A stretch of DNA of 64,000 nt from Chitinimonas taiwanensis DSM 18899 (GCF_900119825.1 NZ_FPKR01000016.1:1-64000), one strand, 5' to 3'. Shown: positions 1 to 7,845, counted from the first letter of the stretch. Notes: generated by a model from the sequence alone, not told the origin. Translations and numbers: made by a program.

Positions 1-480
1 AGCCAGGACGCCTTCTTCCTGACCGGCGAAACTCAGAACTGGCTCGCCGGCGGCCACCTGAACCTGCTCACCGGCCATCAGCTGCGTCTGGATGCCAACC
101 AGGCGATCAGCTTCACCGGCGGCCTGGCCGAAGGTGACAAGGACCAGGGCCAAGGCCTGAGCGCGATCACCGGCGAAGGCGACCTGCTGATCCAAGCCCA
201 CGCCGGCCCGATGAACCTGGCCGCGAAGGGCAAGCTGACGCTGGAATCGGCCAAGGCGGACACCACGCTGGCGGCAGCCAAGACGATCGTGATCCAGACG
301 GCGGGTGGGGCGAGCATCACGCTGGATGGTGGGATCACGGTGGCGTGTCCGGGGACGATTACGGTGAAGGCGAGTAAGAAGTCGTTTGTGGGGGCGGCGA
401 AGCTGGATGCCGATCTGCCGAAGTTTCAACAAAGCCAACTTGAATTCAAGTTCAAGCGCCGTTTCTCGTTTTCGATGTAA
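1..480 (+). CDS. vgrG: Type VI secretion tip protein VgrG, C-terminal fragment (5' end outside window)
   Basis: The frame is open from base 1 to a TAA at 478-480, giving 159 residues of a protein that starts upstream. The sequence is a run of short beta-strand repeats (LTGHQLRLDANQ, LAAKGKLTLESAKAD, IVIQTAGGASITLDGGITV, CPGTITVKASK). This is typical of the DUF2345/gp5-like beta-helix at the C-terminus of VgrG spikes. VgrG caps the Hcp tube of the type VI secretion system and carries effectors. A hydrolase gene starts 3 bases downstream, which fits a VgrG-effector-immunity module. The last 25 residues (rich in Lys, Arg, Phe) could be an effector-docking tail; that is inference. Confidence 0.85.
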   Translation, partial: SQDAFFLTGETQNWLAGGHLNLLTGHQLRLDANQAISFTGGLAEGDKDQGQGLSAITGEGDLLIQAHAGPMNLAAKGKLTLESAKADTTLAAAKTIVIQTAGGASITLDGGITVACPGTITVKASKKSFVGAAKLDADLPKFQQSQLEFKFKRRFSFSM

Positions 481-483
481 ATC

Positions 484-2757
484 ATGCTGATAAGCCCACC
501 CTTTTTGCCAACACGCCAAGCCAATGAAACCGATGAGGCTTGGTTGAATCGCGCGCTCATCGAAGCTAGGGGCGAGGGAATGTACCCCGTCGGTAACAAA
601 CTTTGCTGGCATGGGGGCGTGCATCTTGAGGCGCCGGAAGAGAACCGGAACCGCTTACGCGTGAGAGCGATTGCTGACGGCACTGTTGTCTTTGCTCGTG
701 CCGGAGAGGCGACACGTAGTGATGACCCTGCACATGTACTGAACTACAACGGCTGGACCAGCAACGGCGTCGTTGTGCTTGAGCACAACACAGAGATAGG
801 CGCCACCGCCGAGGGCGTAGCTACTAGCGTTCGGTTCTATTCCATTTACATGCATTTAACCGACATACCGCGCTCGGTGCGTGCTGGACAGTCGATTCAT
901 AGAAAAGCTGAGATCGGGCAGGCTGGATATATTGAGGGACAGCCCAATTGCATGCATTTCGAAATACGTTGCGACACAGAAAATCTTGGCCGGCTTGCTG
1001 GCCGGACAACTGGTGATTTGGCTACTCATCGCGATGGACGCAGTGACGCTGTGTTTGGCGAAATCTATTTCCATCTTCCTCAAGGAACGCCGGTCTACGA
1101 TCAATGTCCGCTGGATAACAACCCACTTGCTCAGGTTCAACCACCGCGGCCAACGAGACAAAGCCCGCTTCCCCCACCAGTTCCGTTGAATCCCGCCGCC
1201 AGTACAGAAATCCCCTGCATTATTGGGATGCGTTTTGCTGCCGGTGACGGGGCGGCAGAGGTGCGTGGGAATATGTTGGCCACCACCTATCGCGAGGATG
1301 GGAGTGAGTGCGGCCGGCATAACAATCCTGCTTATGAATATCAATTGTATGCTCGGGCGAAACAGATCAGCGAGTCCTACCCTGCTGCCACCCGACCTGC
1401 AATGAGCGCGGTTTACGAGTTGCTACGATTTGGACGAGTGATCAATACGGCTCATGAAACGCTGAACCCTGCCGATGTACCCCACTGGCAGCAGATCGTC
1501 ATTCCACTGGCCCAAGGTACCGGTACGCAAACGGGATGGGTTAATCTCAATGCGCAAGGTATGGAGATGACTGTACGGAAATTCAGCGATGCTGATTTTC
1601 CGCACTGGAAAGGCTGGCAGTTCATCGAGGACGATACCGCCGCAACGGATAGCCGCTGCGACTCGGCCACCGTGAAAGCGCTGTTAGATATTGATGGCGA
1701 CATGCATGTTTCGCCGGCAGAACGCCGGACACGCATGGCCGAGCCGGCAATAAACGCAAAGCTGCGTAAGACAATCTGCGCCATCCCTTTAGACTGGAAT
1801 GCTGCGTCGCTACAAGCGCGCTGGGCCTGGTTGCAGCAAGTAACACCTGAGAACCCAGAAGCACTGGACGCCGAGAGCTTTGCTGGCTTTACCAGTAATG
1901 CCGAGGCGCTTTGCTTCACAGCGCCTGCTTTGCAGACTGCTTCCTGGTGTTTTCATCCGCGAGCATTCATTGAAACGTTTAGGCGGTGTGGTTGGTTAAG
2001 TAATGCCGATTTGGCGCGTATATATCCTGATACTAAGTACGCTATGACTGCATTGTCTCGCGAGGGTAGGGGCAGAACACCTAGCTCGATAAGAGGTCTT
2101 TACCTGGAGCATATTAATAGAATAATCCGGAAGTATTTAATCTTAAGCCCAGCCAGAATGACCCATTTTTTTGGGCAGGGTGCTGTTGAGTCAATGTTTC
2201 TTTCTTTAATGGTGGAAGGGTCTGCAAATTACTCACGCAACCCAACGCACCCAAGCTTTCAACCGGAAGATGCTGGATATTACGTCCCTGCCCAGAGTAC
2301 TGATTACCTTTTTTATCTGGAAGGTCGATTAGGTAATATCGAGGCAGGAGATGGGCCGAAATATCGTGGGCGAGGAATGAAGCAACTCACTGGCAGAGAA
2401 AACTATAGTAAGTATTGGGTGTATAGGCACTGGATTACAAGCGACTCATTTCAAGCACCTTGGTGGAATCCTGCACGACCTACGAGAGCGCCGGCAATCC
2501 CCGACCCACAAAGGCTATCGGTTAGTCCATTTAATGCGATTGATGCAGGCGGCTGGTATTGGGAGGGGGGGGCAGCTAGCAATGATTTTCGAACAATAAA
2601 CTCTATTATTACTGGTGACGATATAAATCGGCAAAGTGTTCGCGCCGTGGCAAGAGCAATCAACGGCATTAACAGGAATACTGGCGAGCCGAATGGATTA
2701 AACGAGCGGCTCGCCGAAACAATTGCGATTGAAATGATAATTATGGATGGGTCGTAA
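484..2757 (+). CDS. Probable type VI secretion effector: M23-like plus GH19-like peptidoglycan hydrolase
   Basis: 757 residues with no signal peptide, starting 3 bases after vgrG. Residues about 35-165 resemble a LytM/M23 domain: WHGGVHLEAP, then ADGTVVFA, VVLEHN, FYSIYMHL, then MHFEIR. The canonical HxxxD and HxH metal motifs read HGGVH and CMH, so this domain may bind metal differently or be inactive. A Pro-rich linker follows near 205-225. Residues 402-413 (DIDGDMHVSPAE) match a 12-residue EF-hand calcium loop. Residues about 558-690 resemble GH19 chitinase/lysozyme folds: FFGQGAVESMF with the likely catalytic Glu, then YRGRGMKQLTGRENY. The likely role is cleavage of a rival's cell wall after VgrG delivery. 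Base composition falls towards AT in the second half, suggesting transfer. Confidence 0.75.
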   Translation: MLISPPFLPTRQANETDEAWLNRALIEARGEGMYPVGNKLCWHGGVHLEAPEENRNRLRVRAIADGTVVFARAGEATRSDDPAHVLNYNGWTSNGVVVLEHNTEIGATAEGVATSVRFYSIYMHLTDIPRSVRAGQSIHRKAEIGQAGYIEGQPNCMHFEIRCDTENLGRLAGRTTGDLATHRDGRSDAVFGEIYFHLPQGTPVYDQCPLDNNPLAQVQPPRPTRQSPLPPPVPLNPAASTEIPCIIGMRFAAGDGAAEVRGNMLATTYREDGSECGRHNNPAYEYQLYARAKQISESYPAATRPAMSAVYELLRFGRVINTAHETLNPADVPHWQQIVIPLAQGTGTQTGWVNLNAQGMEMTVRKFSDADFPHWKGWQFIEDDTAATDSRCDSATVKALLDIDGDMHVSPAERRTRMAEPAINAKLRKTICAIPLDWNAASLQARWAWLQQVTPENPEALDAESFAGFTSNAEALCFTAPALQTASWCFHPRAFIETFRRCGWLSNADLARIYPDTKYAMTALSREGRGRTPSSIRGLYLEHINRIIRKYLILSPARMTHFFGQGAVESMFLSLMVEGSANYSRNPTHPSFQPEDAGYYVPAQSTDYLFYLEGRLGNIEAGDGPKYRGRGMKQLTGRENYSKYWVYRHWITSDSFQAPWWNPARPTRAPAIPDPQRLSVSPFNAIDAGGWYWEGGAASNDFRTINSIITGDDINRQSVRAVARAINGINRNTGEPNGLNERLAETIAIEMIIMDGS

Positions 2758-2758
2758 A

Positions 2759-3367
2759 ATGCGATTTTTACATATTCAAACAATTCTGAGTTTGGCATTG
2801 GTTCTAACCGCCCACGCAGAATCCAATGTTAAATTAGATGCATCACGTGTCGATATAACCTTGCCTTCGTATATGCATGCAAAAGAATCTCGTTCAGAAA
2901 AATATTCGGCATATGAAAAAACAAAATGCTTGGAGGTGTTTGCCACCTCGAACAAACGTTTTGTTGGTGATTTTTGTATCTCAGAGGATGTCCATTTCCT
3001 ACGTGACATGGGTGTGATTGAGCGAAATGTCGATGTCAACGCATTGCCAAACATGAATGAACAAAGATCGAGCCTGGTGTTCGCATCGCCAATGTCTCAA
3101 TATGAAATGAAGCCGCTTCTTGAGAATGATTCGAGAATTCAGGCGTCAATTGTTGATTGTGACATTGGGTCAGGAAAAATCTATCGACCTACCGCAACTT
3201 GCCATGTGGCAGTTTCCAGCATAAGCAATAATCGCTTTATCTACAGTTATTTCTTTGTCAAAAATAATTTAAATAAAAAGCAACTGGTTCGCGTGAGCGA
3301 TATTAAAAAAATATGGTTGAATCTAAAAAAACAGGCCGCTGAGGCGAATGCATTAAATGCAAAATGA
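2759..3367 (+). CDS. Putative periplasmic immunity protein for the upstream hydrolase
   Basis: 202 residues from the ATG at 2759, which directly follows the effector's TAA. An in-frame ATG at 2747 would overlap the effector by 11 bases; I prefer 2759 because it begins a clean signal peptide (MRFLHIQTILSLALVLTAHA, then ES). The mature part has four cysteines and a basic Lys-rich C-terminus. I recognise no named family. Position, export signal and strong AT bias, matching the effector's 3' half, suggest a cognate inhibitor that protects the cell's own periplasm. That role is inferred only from context. Confidence 0.6.
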   Translation: MRFLHIQTILSLALVLTAHAESNVKLDASRVDITLPSYMHAKESRSEKYSAYEKTKCLEVFATSNKRFVGDFCISEDVHFLRDMGVIERNVDVNALPNMNEQRSSLVFASPMSQYEMKPLLENDSRIQASIVDCDIGSGKIYRPTATCHVAVSSISNNRFIYSYFFVKNNLNKKQLVRVSDIKKIWLNLKKQAAEANALNAK

Positions 3368-3413
3368 ACTGTAAAAGTAATGCATAAATTGCATGTGCAG
3401 ATAGAAGGAAGTG

Positions 3414-3430
3414 CCCATTATAACAATGGG
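3414..3430 (+). terminator. Weak hairpin after the effector/immunity pair
   Basis: CCCATT and AATGGG form a perfect 6-bp stem around a 5-base loop, 46 bases after the immunity stop codon. It is followed by GAAACACAGG rather than a T run, so it is at best a weak or Rho-assisted end. The rest of 3368-3709 holds only the doubtful small ORF listed next. Confidence 0.3.
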
Positions 3431-3444
3431 AAACACAGGTCGAG

Positions 3445-3699
3445 ATGGCCCGGCTTGACAGGGAAATTGCTGCGTTCAAGCGCGGGGACAAGACCTTCCT
3501 GAACCGCGGCGGCGTCAATCAGGAAATGTATGCGATGTGGGGCTATCTGCGCTGGCGGCGCTGTAAAGCAATGAATTGCAGACATTGGACATCATCCGGT
3601 TTAATGATTGAAAGCATCAGTGGCGACACCAGGATGCAGTATGCCTTCCAGGCCCCGCGCCTCAACACCAACCCGCTCGAAGTCACGGATGTGGCTTGA
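3445..3699 (+). other. Small ORF of uncertain status, possibly a gene remnant
   Basis: An open frame of 84 codons from ATG at 3445. Its first 40 residues (MARLDREIAAFKRGDKTFLN, then GGVNQEMYAMWGYLRWRR) use GC-rich codons and read like real protein. The middle (CKAMNCRHWTSSG) does not. The end (MIESISGDTRMQYAFQAPR) may again be coding. There is no ribosome-binding site. The switch from the AT-rich immunity gene to GC-rich sequence happens here, so this may be a scar at the edge of an inserted module. I recognise no family. Confidence 0.25.
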
Positions 3700-3709
3700 T
3701 CTGGGAATA

Positions 3710-4450
3710 ATGAAAGCGAACCGAATGACCCCCAGCAAATACTGCTTTGCGCTGCTGACGTTCGCCGCCACCGGCCTAGTCGGTGCGAAGCCGGTGAAGG
3801 CGCCCTCGATGCGCGCCATCAGCGGTCATTACTATCTGCAAGGGGTACGCGAGGTAGGGGCGGAGTTGCTGCTCAGTCGCGATGGCCGATTTGAGTACGG
3901 CATCAGCTATGGCGGCGTTGATCAGCAGGCGCAAGGCAAGTGGTCGGTGCAGGACCAGACCGTGGTCTTGCAGACCGATATAAAGTCCGACGCGCGCTTT
4001 GGCGCCATCAGCGAATCGACCGAGGTGCTGGCGCCCTATAACGAGGCCGGTGCGCGACCTGTGCTGCTGGTGGTTGAGATCAAGTCGAGTGCCTTGGGAC
4101 TGGTCTGGTCCGGGGCTGAGATTAGCGCCGAGTTCAGCAATGGCCAGGTCCGTAACGGCGTGACTGGGCGGAATGGCATGTTGGGCTTTGATGTACGCGC
4201 AGAGCCCGAATGGCAGGGTCAGACGATTAAGCGCGTCGGCCTTGCCTATCCGCGTCGTGGCGTAGCGCAGAGCTGGCATGCGATTCAATCGCCCGACACA
4301 CGCTCGCTGAGCGTGGAGTTCGACCCTGGCCGCAGCCTGCGTCCCGCCTTCGAAACCCTGCATCTGAAAATCGACTACCAAGGCAAGGCGGTGCTGAGCT
4401 TAACTATGTTGCCGGAGTCGAATCCGTCTTGGCGGTATGTGCGCCAGTAG
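3710..4450 (+). CDS. Exported protein of unknown function
   Basis: 246 residues from ATG 3710; a second ATG at 3725 gives the same signal peptide (MTPSKYCFALLTFAATGLVG, then AKP). The frame stays open upstream to 3608, but those residues do not look like coding sequence or a leader. The mature part is about 220 residues, mostly predicted beta-strand. It opens with SGHYYLQGVREVGAELLLSR followed by GRFEYGISYGGVDQQAQGKW, a pattern seen in small periplasmic beta-barrel or lipocalin-like proteins. No catalytic motif is visible. It stands alone, 90 bases before the next gene. Confidence 0.6.
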   Translation: MKANRMTPSKYCFALLTFAATGLVGAKPVKAPSMRAISGHYYLQGVREVGAELLLSRDGRFEYGISYGGVDQQAQGKWSVQDQTVVLQTDIKSDARFGAISESTEVLAPYNEAGARPVLLVVEIKSSALGLVWSGAEISAEFSNGQVRNGVTGRNGMLGFDVRAEPEWQGQTIKRVGLAYPRRGVAQSWHAIQSPDTRSLSVEFDPGRSLRPAFETLHLKIDYQGKAVLSLTMLPESNPSWRYVRQ

Positions 4451-4540
4451 CGGTACCACGCCGTCTTATTCCGCTCCCTGACCTAGGGGGCGCTGGGCGG
4501 TATTGGATTTCTTAGCCTACCTAGCTCGAAGAGAAAGCAC

Positions 4541-5263
4541 GTGACGATATACCCTAGGATTCTGCTGCTGACGCTGCTCACCCTGCTGGCTGCCTGCCAG
4601 CGCCCGGACCTTGATCTTGCCGAGCTCAGCCTGCCCATGGCGCCCAGCGCCATTCTGGATAAGCACACCCATCGGCTTGATTACGAGCTAACTGATTGGG
4701 TCGTTTATCGCTCCAAGGACGAGGGTTTGCTGTGGTTTGGCGGTCAGTCGCTCTCGGGCAGCATGCTGGATAATGAGGACAAGCCGAACGCCTTTCTGGC
4801 CAGCAACTATGTGCGCTTCTATGTCGATAAGTCGGTCCAGCAGATCGCAGCCTACGAAATTCATACCGAGACTGCGGATAAGACGGCCACGCTTGAGTCC
4901 ACGCTAATGGAACGCTTGGGGCCGCCGGATTACTTCTACCGCGATGCGCGCTTCAGCTCCCGGGTTTGGGAGCGGCAGGGCCGTTTCTATCTGTTCGCCA
5001 CCAATAACACTGGGCGCATCATGGGCAAGCCAACCCTTAGCAGCGATCTGCAGGTGCTGCCCGAATCGAGCGCCAAGCTGCTGGCCTGGTTCAGCTCGGC
5101 AGGCGGATTTGCCTACTATGGCGAATATCTGGCGGAGCGCGCCAAGCCCGCGCAGCGGGGGCGTACTTACCGCTATCGCGATTTCGTCCAGCAGGCCGAG
5201 GCGGAGGCGCAGCGTTGGGGGAGGGCGCACAGCATCTATTTCGACCGCTATGTGCCGAGCTGA
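4541..5263 (+). CDS. Lipoprotein of unknown function
   Basis: 240 residues starting with GTG. The N-terminus MTIYPRILLLTLLTLLAAC is a lipoprotein signal with lipobox LAAC, so the mature protein should be lipidated at Cys19. The remainder is soluble and rich in aromatic and charged residues (DWVVYRSKDEGLLWFGGQSL). No family recognised. The next gene starts 39 bases downstream on the same strand and encodes a membrane protein; the two may form a unit with 5767. Confidence 0.65.
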   Translation: MTIYPRILLLTLLTLLAACQRPDLDLAELSLPMAPSAILDKHTHRLDYELTDWVVYRSKDEGLLWFGGQSLSGSMLDNEDKPNAFLASNYVRFYVDKSVQQIAAYEIHTETADKTATLESTLMERLGPPDYFYRDARFSSRVWERQGRFYLFATNNTGRIMGKPTLSSDLQVLPESSAKLLAWFSSAGGFAYYGEYLAERAKPAQRGRTYRYRDFVQQAEAEAQRWGRAHSIYFDRYVPS

Positions 5264-5302
5264 GCTGATGCCGCCAGATGCCCATGCCTGGGCGAATTCA
5301 CC

Positions 5303-5770
5303 ATGAGAAGTAAGCTTGTGCAGGATAGGCTTGGCCGCGTTGCCACGCTGCTGCTGTCCTTTGTGCTGCCGTTTCTGTATCTGCTGGCCAGCGACCTCAT
5401 CTGGCAAGTGGGTGAGAAACTGCCTGGCAGTGTGGAAGATACGGCCTTGTCCCTGCCCAGTGCTTTGCCCTTGATAGGCCTGGTGTGCCTGGCCTGGCTG
5501 GTGGGTTTTGTGCTGTGCCGCTATCAGTCCTGCCCGTTGTTCACCGCCCAACAACTGGCCAATCTCTTGGCGGTGCTAGCGTTTCTATTGGCCTTCCTGC
5601 TGACTCAGGATGGCGTGCTGCACAGGGGGCTAGCGGCGCTGGTGCTGCACCCTGAACAAGGCTTGACCAATCTGTTCCCGATCCGCCTCGCACTGGCCAT
5701 CACGCTGGCCTTTGGCATCAGCGGGCTGGTCGGCTATCGCGCCATGCGCCGCGGCCGACCCATCGCTTGA
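5303..5770 (+). CDS. Membrane protein of unknown function, four predicted helices
   Basis: 155 residues. Hydrophobic segments lie near residues 12-30, 50-72, 86-104 and 128-147, with a positive tail (RAMRRGRPIA). This suggests an integral inner-membrane protein with both ends in the cytoplasm. No motif ties it to a named family. Its TGA (5768-5770) overlaps the TTG start of the next small gene, so the two are probably translated together. Confidence 0.6.
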   Translation: MRSKLVQDRLGRVATLLLSFVLPFLYLLASDLIWQVGEKLPGSVEDTALSLPSALPLIGLVCLAWLVGFVLCRYQSCPLFTAQQLANLLAVLAFLLAFLLTQDGVLHRGLAALVLHPEQGLTNLFPIRLALAITLAFGISGLVGYRAMRRGRPIA

Positions 5771-6075
5771 ATGCCATGCGGTCTCGCCTTGCCCTGCTGC
5801 CTATCCTGCTGTCGTCCCTGCTGCCCTGGCTGGTTTTCTTTGTCAGCAGCCATCCTGCGTTAGCTCCTCATATCCAAGGCCCCGTATTGCTAGGCCTGGC
5901 CCTGGGTATGGCCGCCTGTCCCTTGCTGACTGCCATCTTGATACGTGGCTTGCGCCAGCGCGCTGGTGACTGCTCGTGGGGGATACCTTTGCTGTGAGGC
6001 CTGCTGGCTGCGCTGCTCAATAGCCCGGTCATCCTGCTCTATCTGGCCATTGCCCAGCAGGCGCCGTCGGTTTGA
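5767..6075 (+). pseudogene. Small membrane-protein gene interrupted by an in-frame TGA
   Basis: Starts with TTG at 5767 (or ATG at 5776), overlapping the upstream stop. The first stop is TGA at 5995-5997 after 76 codons, ending GDCSWGIPLL. The same frame then continues for 25 codons of equally hydrophobic coding-like sequence (GLLAALLNSPVILLYLAIAQ, then QAPSV) to a TGA at 6073-6075. Read through, the product would be about 102 residues with three membrane segments. A single change at 5995-5997 (for example TGG to TGA) would explain this. It may instead be a real 76-residue product with a fortuitous tail, or a sequencing error. Confidence 0.5.
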
Positions 6076-6284
6076 TGGCGAGCGTGGCTGAGGGCCGTGT
6101 ATCTGCCTTAGCCGATAGCTAGCCATAGGGCCTTCCTGCTTCACGGCATGATCCTGCCCCCAATCGGGCTTTCCTTGTCTCCCAATCACCAGGGAAGACG
6201 CTGCCAGGCGCGTCAACACGCCCCGGCATCCCGATCTGCCGGCGCCAAGCCAACCGCTCCGCCGCAGTGCAATGGGCGGATTGC

Positions 6285-6303
6285 TTGCACTGTTGCAGTG
6301 CAA
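6285..6303. promoter_or_regulatory. Predicted NtrC binding site
   Basis: TTGCACTGTTGCAGTGCAA is a perfect inverted repeat: TTGCAC and GTGCAA separated by 7 bases. This is the arm sequence and spacing of known NtrC enhancer sites such as those upstream of glnA. Its centre lies about 110 bases upstream of the start point predicted from the sigma54 promoter at 6377, a usual enhancer distance. Single CAGTGCAA half-sites also occur at 6265-6272 and 6410-6417. Confidence 0.7.
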
Positions 6304-6376
6304 TAAAGGCGTGGCTTGGCGCCACTGCGGGCGGGCTCGGCTCGGGTAAACCCTGATCTATCAAGGCACTCGCCGC

Positions 6377-6393
6377 TTGGCACGCGCATTGCT
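6377..6393 (+). promoter_or_regulatory. Sigma54 (RpoN) promoter of the nitrate assimilation operon
   Basis: TTGGCACG, four bases (CGCA), then TTGCT matches the -24/-12 consensus TTGGCACG-N4-TTGCW without mismatch. Taking G6380 as -24 and C6392 as -12 puts the transcript start near 6404. The first gene with an obvious start is the nitrate transporter at 6630, leaving a leader RNA of about 226 bases. Confidence 0.75.
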
Positions 6394-6406
6394 GTAGGTA
6401 AGGCGA

Positions 6407-6430
6407 GACCAGTGCAATGAGGTGCTGGTC
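6407..6430 (+). ncRNA. ANTAR-type leader hairpin P1 (nitrate-responsive antitermination)
   Basis: GACCAGTGC pairs with GTGCTGGTC in a 9-bp stem (two G-T wobbles) closing the six-base loop AATGAG. ANTAR-domain antiterminators such as NasR and NasT bind paired hairpins with hexaloops that have A at position 1 and G at position 4; this loop fits. The hairpin would begin about 4 bases after the predicted transcript start, as I recall for the Klebsiella nasF leader. Confidence 0.65.
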
Positions 6431-6527
6431 AGTATTCCGGTAAGTGGGTCGCACGACTCGCTTGCCCGACGGCAAGACTGGCCCGGCAGCATTGGGCCCG
6501 GCCTGTTTCCAGCCCGTCACCGTATCA

Positions 6528-6541
6528 GGACAACGGCGTCC
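6528..6541 (+). ncRNA. Candidate second ANTAR hairpin P2 overlapping the terminator
   Basis: GGAC pairs with GTCC around the hexaloop AACGGC, again with A1 and G4. The loop and 3' arm are the same bases (6532-6541) that form the 5' arm of the terminator. P2 and terminator are therefore mutually exclusive, which is the geometry expected for antitermination. The stem is only 4 bp and lies about 97 bases from P1, a long linker, so this is less certain than P1. Confidence 0.5.
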
Positions 6542-6580
6542 CCTCTGCCTTTATCGGCAAGAGCGGACGCCGTTTTTGTT
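6532..6580 (+). terminator. Leader terminator upstream of the nitrate transporter
   Basis: AACGGCGTCC pairs perfectly with GGACGCCGTT (6565-6574). The inner bases extend the stem with small interruptions to the loop TTTATC, and TTTTTGTTTT follows. It sits 50 bases before the transporter's start, inside the leader of its own operon, so it is an attenuator rather than the end of an upstream gene. The rest of 6076-6629 carries no convincing gene; an open frame on the opposite strand lies over these regulatory sites. Confidence 0.8.
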
Positions 6581-6587
6581 TTCTGCT

Positions 6588-6604
6588 CCCTCGCAGGGCG
6601 AGGG
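6588..6604. repeat. Short intergenic palindrome (CCCTCGC type), copy 1
   Basis: CCCTCGC-AGG-GCGAGGG, flanked by CTGCT and AGCAG which extend the symmetry. The same 7-bp arms recur at 12267-12283 between nirB and nirD. It looks like a small mobile or REP-like palindrome. Here it sits between the leader terminator and the ribosome-binding site. Confidence 0.45.
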
Positions 6605-6629
6605 CCAGCAGCTTCCCGGAGAAACAGCT

Positions 6630-7841
6630 ATGGATCGCTCATTCTGGCGCGCAGGCCACACCCCGACACTGCTGTCGGCCTTTCTGTACTTCGACCTGGC
6701 CTTCATGGTCTGGGTGCTGCTTGGCCCATTGGCGATCCATATCGCGCGTGATCTGGGCCTGAGTCCGGCGCAGAAGGGCCTGATGGTGGCCACGCCGCTG
6801 CTGGCCGGTGCGCTGCTGCGTTTGGTGATGGGGGTGCTGGTTGATCATCTGAAACCGAAGAAAGCCGGTGCGATTGGCCAGCTGATTGTGATGGCCGCCC
6901 TGGCCGCGGCCTGGCTGCTGGGCGTGCACAGCTTCTCGCAGGTGATGGTGCTGGCGGTCTTCCTCGGCGTGGCCGGCGCCTCGTTTGCCGTGGCCCTGCC
7001 GCTGGCTTCGCGCTGGTATCCGCCCGAACACCAGGGCGCCGCGATGGGCATTGCCGGCGCCGGGAATTCTGGTACCGCCATCGCCGCGCTGTTCGCCCCC
7101 ACGCTGGCCGGTATGTTCGGCTGGAACACGGTATTCGGTCTGGTGTTGATTCCGCTCGTGCTGGCCTTCATCGTCTATATGGTGTTCGCCAAGGACAGCC
7201 CGAACTGCCCGCCACCCAAGAAGCTGGGCGAGTACTTGACCGTGCTGAAGGACAAGGACGCCTGGTGGTTCATGTTCTTCTACAGCGTGACCTTCGGCGG
7301 CTTCTCCGGCCTCGCCTCCTCGCTCACCGTCTATTTCAACGACCAGTACGGGCTGAGCCCGGTACAGGCCGGCTTCTACACCGCCATGTGCGTGTTCGCC
7401 GGCTCGCTGATGCGCCCGATTGGCGGCACGGTGGCCGACCGGGTGGGCGGCATCCGCTCGCTGCTGGTCATGTACACGCTGGCGGCCGTTTGCCTGTATG
7501 TGGTGTCGCTGAACCTGTCGCAGGCCTGGATGGCGCTCGGTGCGCTGGTGGCCGGCATGCTGTGGCTGGGCATGGGCAATGGCGCGGTGTTCCAGCTGGT
7601 GCCGCAACGCTTCCGCAAGGAAATCGGCGTGATGACCGGCCTCGTCGGCATGGCGGGCGGCATCGGCGGCTTCTGCCTGGCGACTGGCCTTGGTTACTCC
7701 AAGCAGGCCACGGGTGGCTACAGTCTGGGCCTGACCATCTTCGCCGCCTTGGCCCTGTTCGCCTGGGTGGGCCTCCTATCGGTCAAGCAACGCTGGCGCA
7801 CCACCTGGGGTGCCGCGCATATCGCCGGCGCGAAGGTATGA
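6630..7841 (+). CDS. Nitrate/nitrite transporter, MFS family (NarK/NasA type)
   Basis: 403 residues from ATG 6630, preceded by CGGAGAAACAGCT; the frame is open to 6444 but only this start has a ribosome-binding site and family-like N-terminus (FWRAGHTPTLLSAFLYFDLA). Twelve hydrophobic segments are apparent. Both nitrate-signature regions are present: AGAGNSGTAIAALFAPTLAG near residue 145 and GLVGMAGGIGGF near residue 335. The arginine in GALLRLVMG near residue 65 fits the substrate-binding Arg of the family. It brings nitrate across the inner membrane for the reductases encoded downstream and is first in the operon. Confidence 0.92.
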   Translation: MDRSFWRAGHTPTLLSAFLYFDLAFMVWVLLGPLAIHIARDLGLSPAQKGLMVATPLLAGALLRLVMGVLVDHLKPKKAGAIGQLIVMAALAAAWLLGVHSFSQVMVLAVFLGVAGASFAVALPLASRWYPPEHQGAAMGIAGAGNSGTAIAALFAPTLAGMFGWNTVFGLVLIPLVLAFIVYMVFAKDSPNCPPPKKLGEYLTVLKDKDAWWFMFFYSVTFGGFSGLASSLTVYFNDQYGLSPVQAGFYTAMCVFAGSLMRPIGGTVADRVGGIRSLLVMYTLAAVCLYVVSLNLSQAWMALGALVAGMLWLGMGNGAVFQLVPQRFRKEIGVMTGLVGMAGGIGGFCLATGLGYSKQATGGYSLGLTIFAALALFAWVGLLSVKQRWRTTWGAAHIAGAKV

Positions 7842-7845
7842 GAGG

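Noticed and set aside
1-480. Phage tail-spike origin of the first fragment
   Set aside because: The beta-repeat pattern also fits phage gp5, but DUF2345-like repeats and the adjacent hydrolase/immunity pair favour VgrG.
6119-6520. 133-codon minus-strand frame upstream of the nitrate transporter
   Set aside because: Lies over the NtrC site, sigma54 promoter and leader hairpin; no recognisable protein and no ribosome-binding site.
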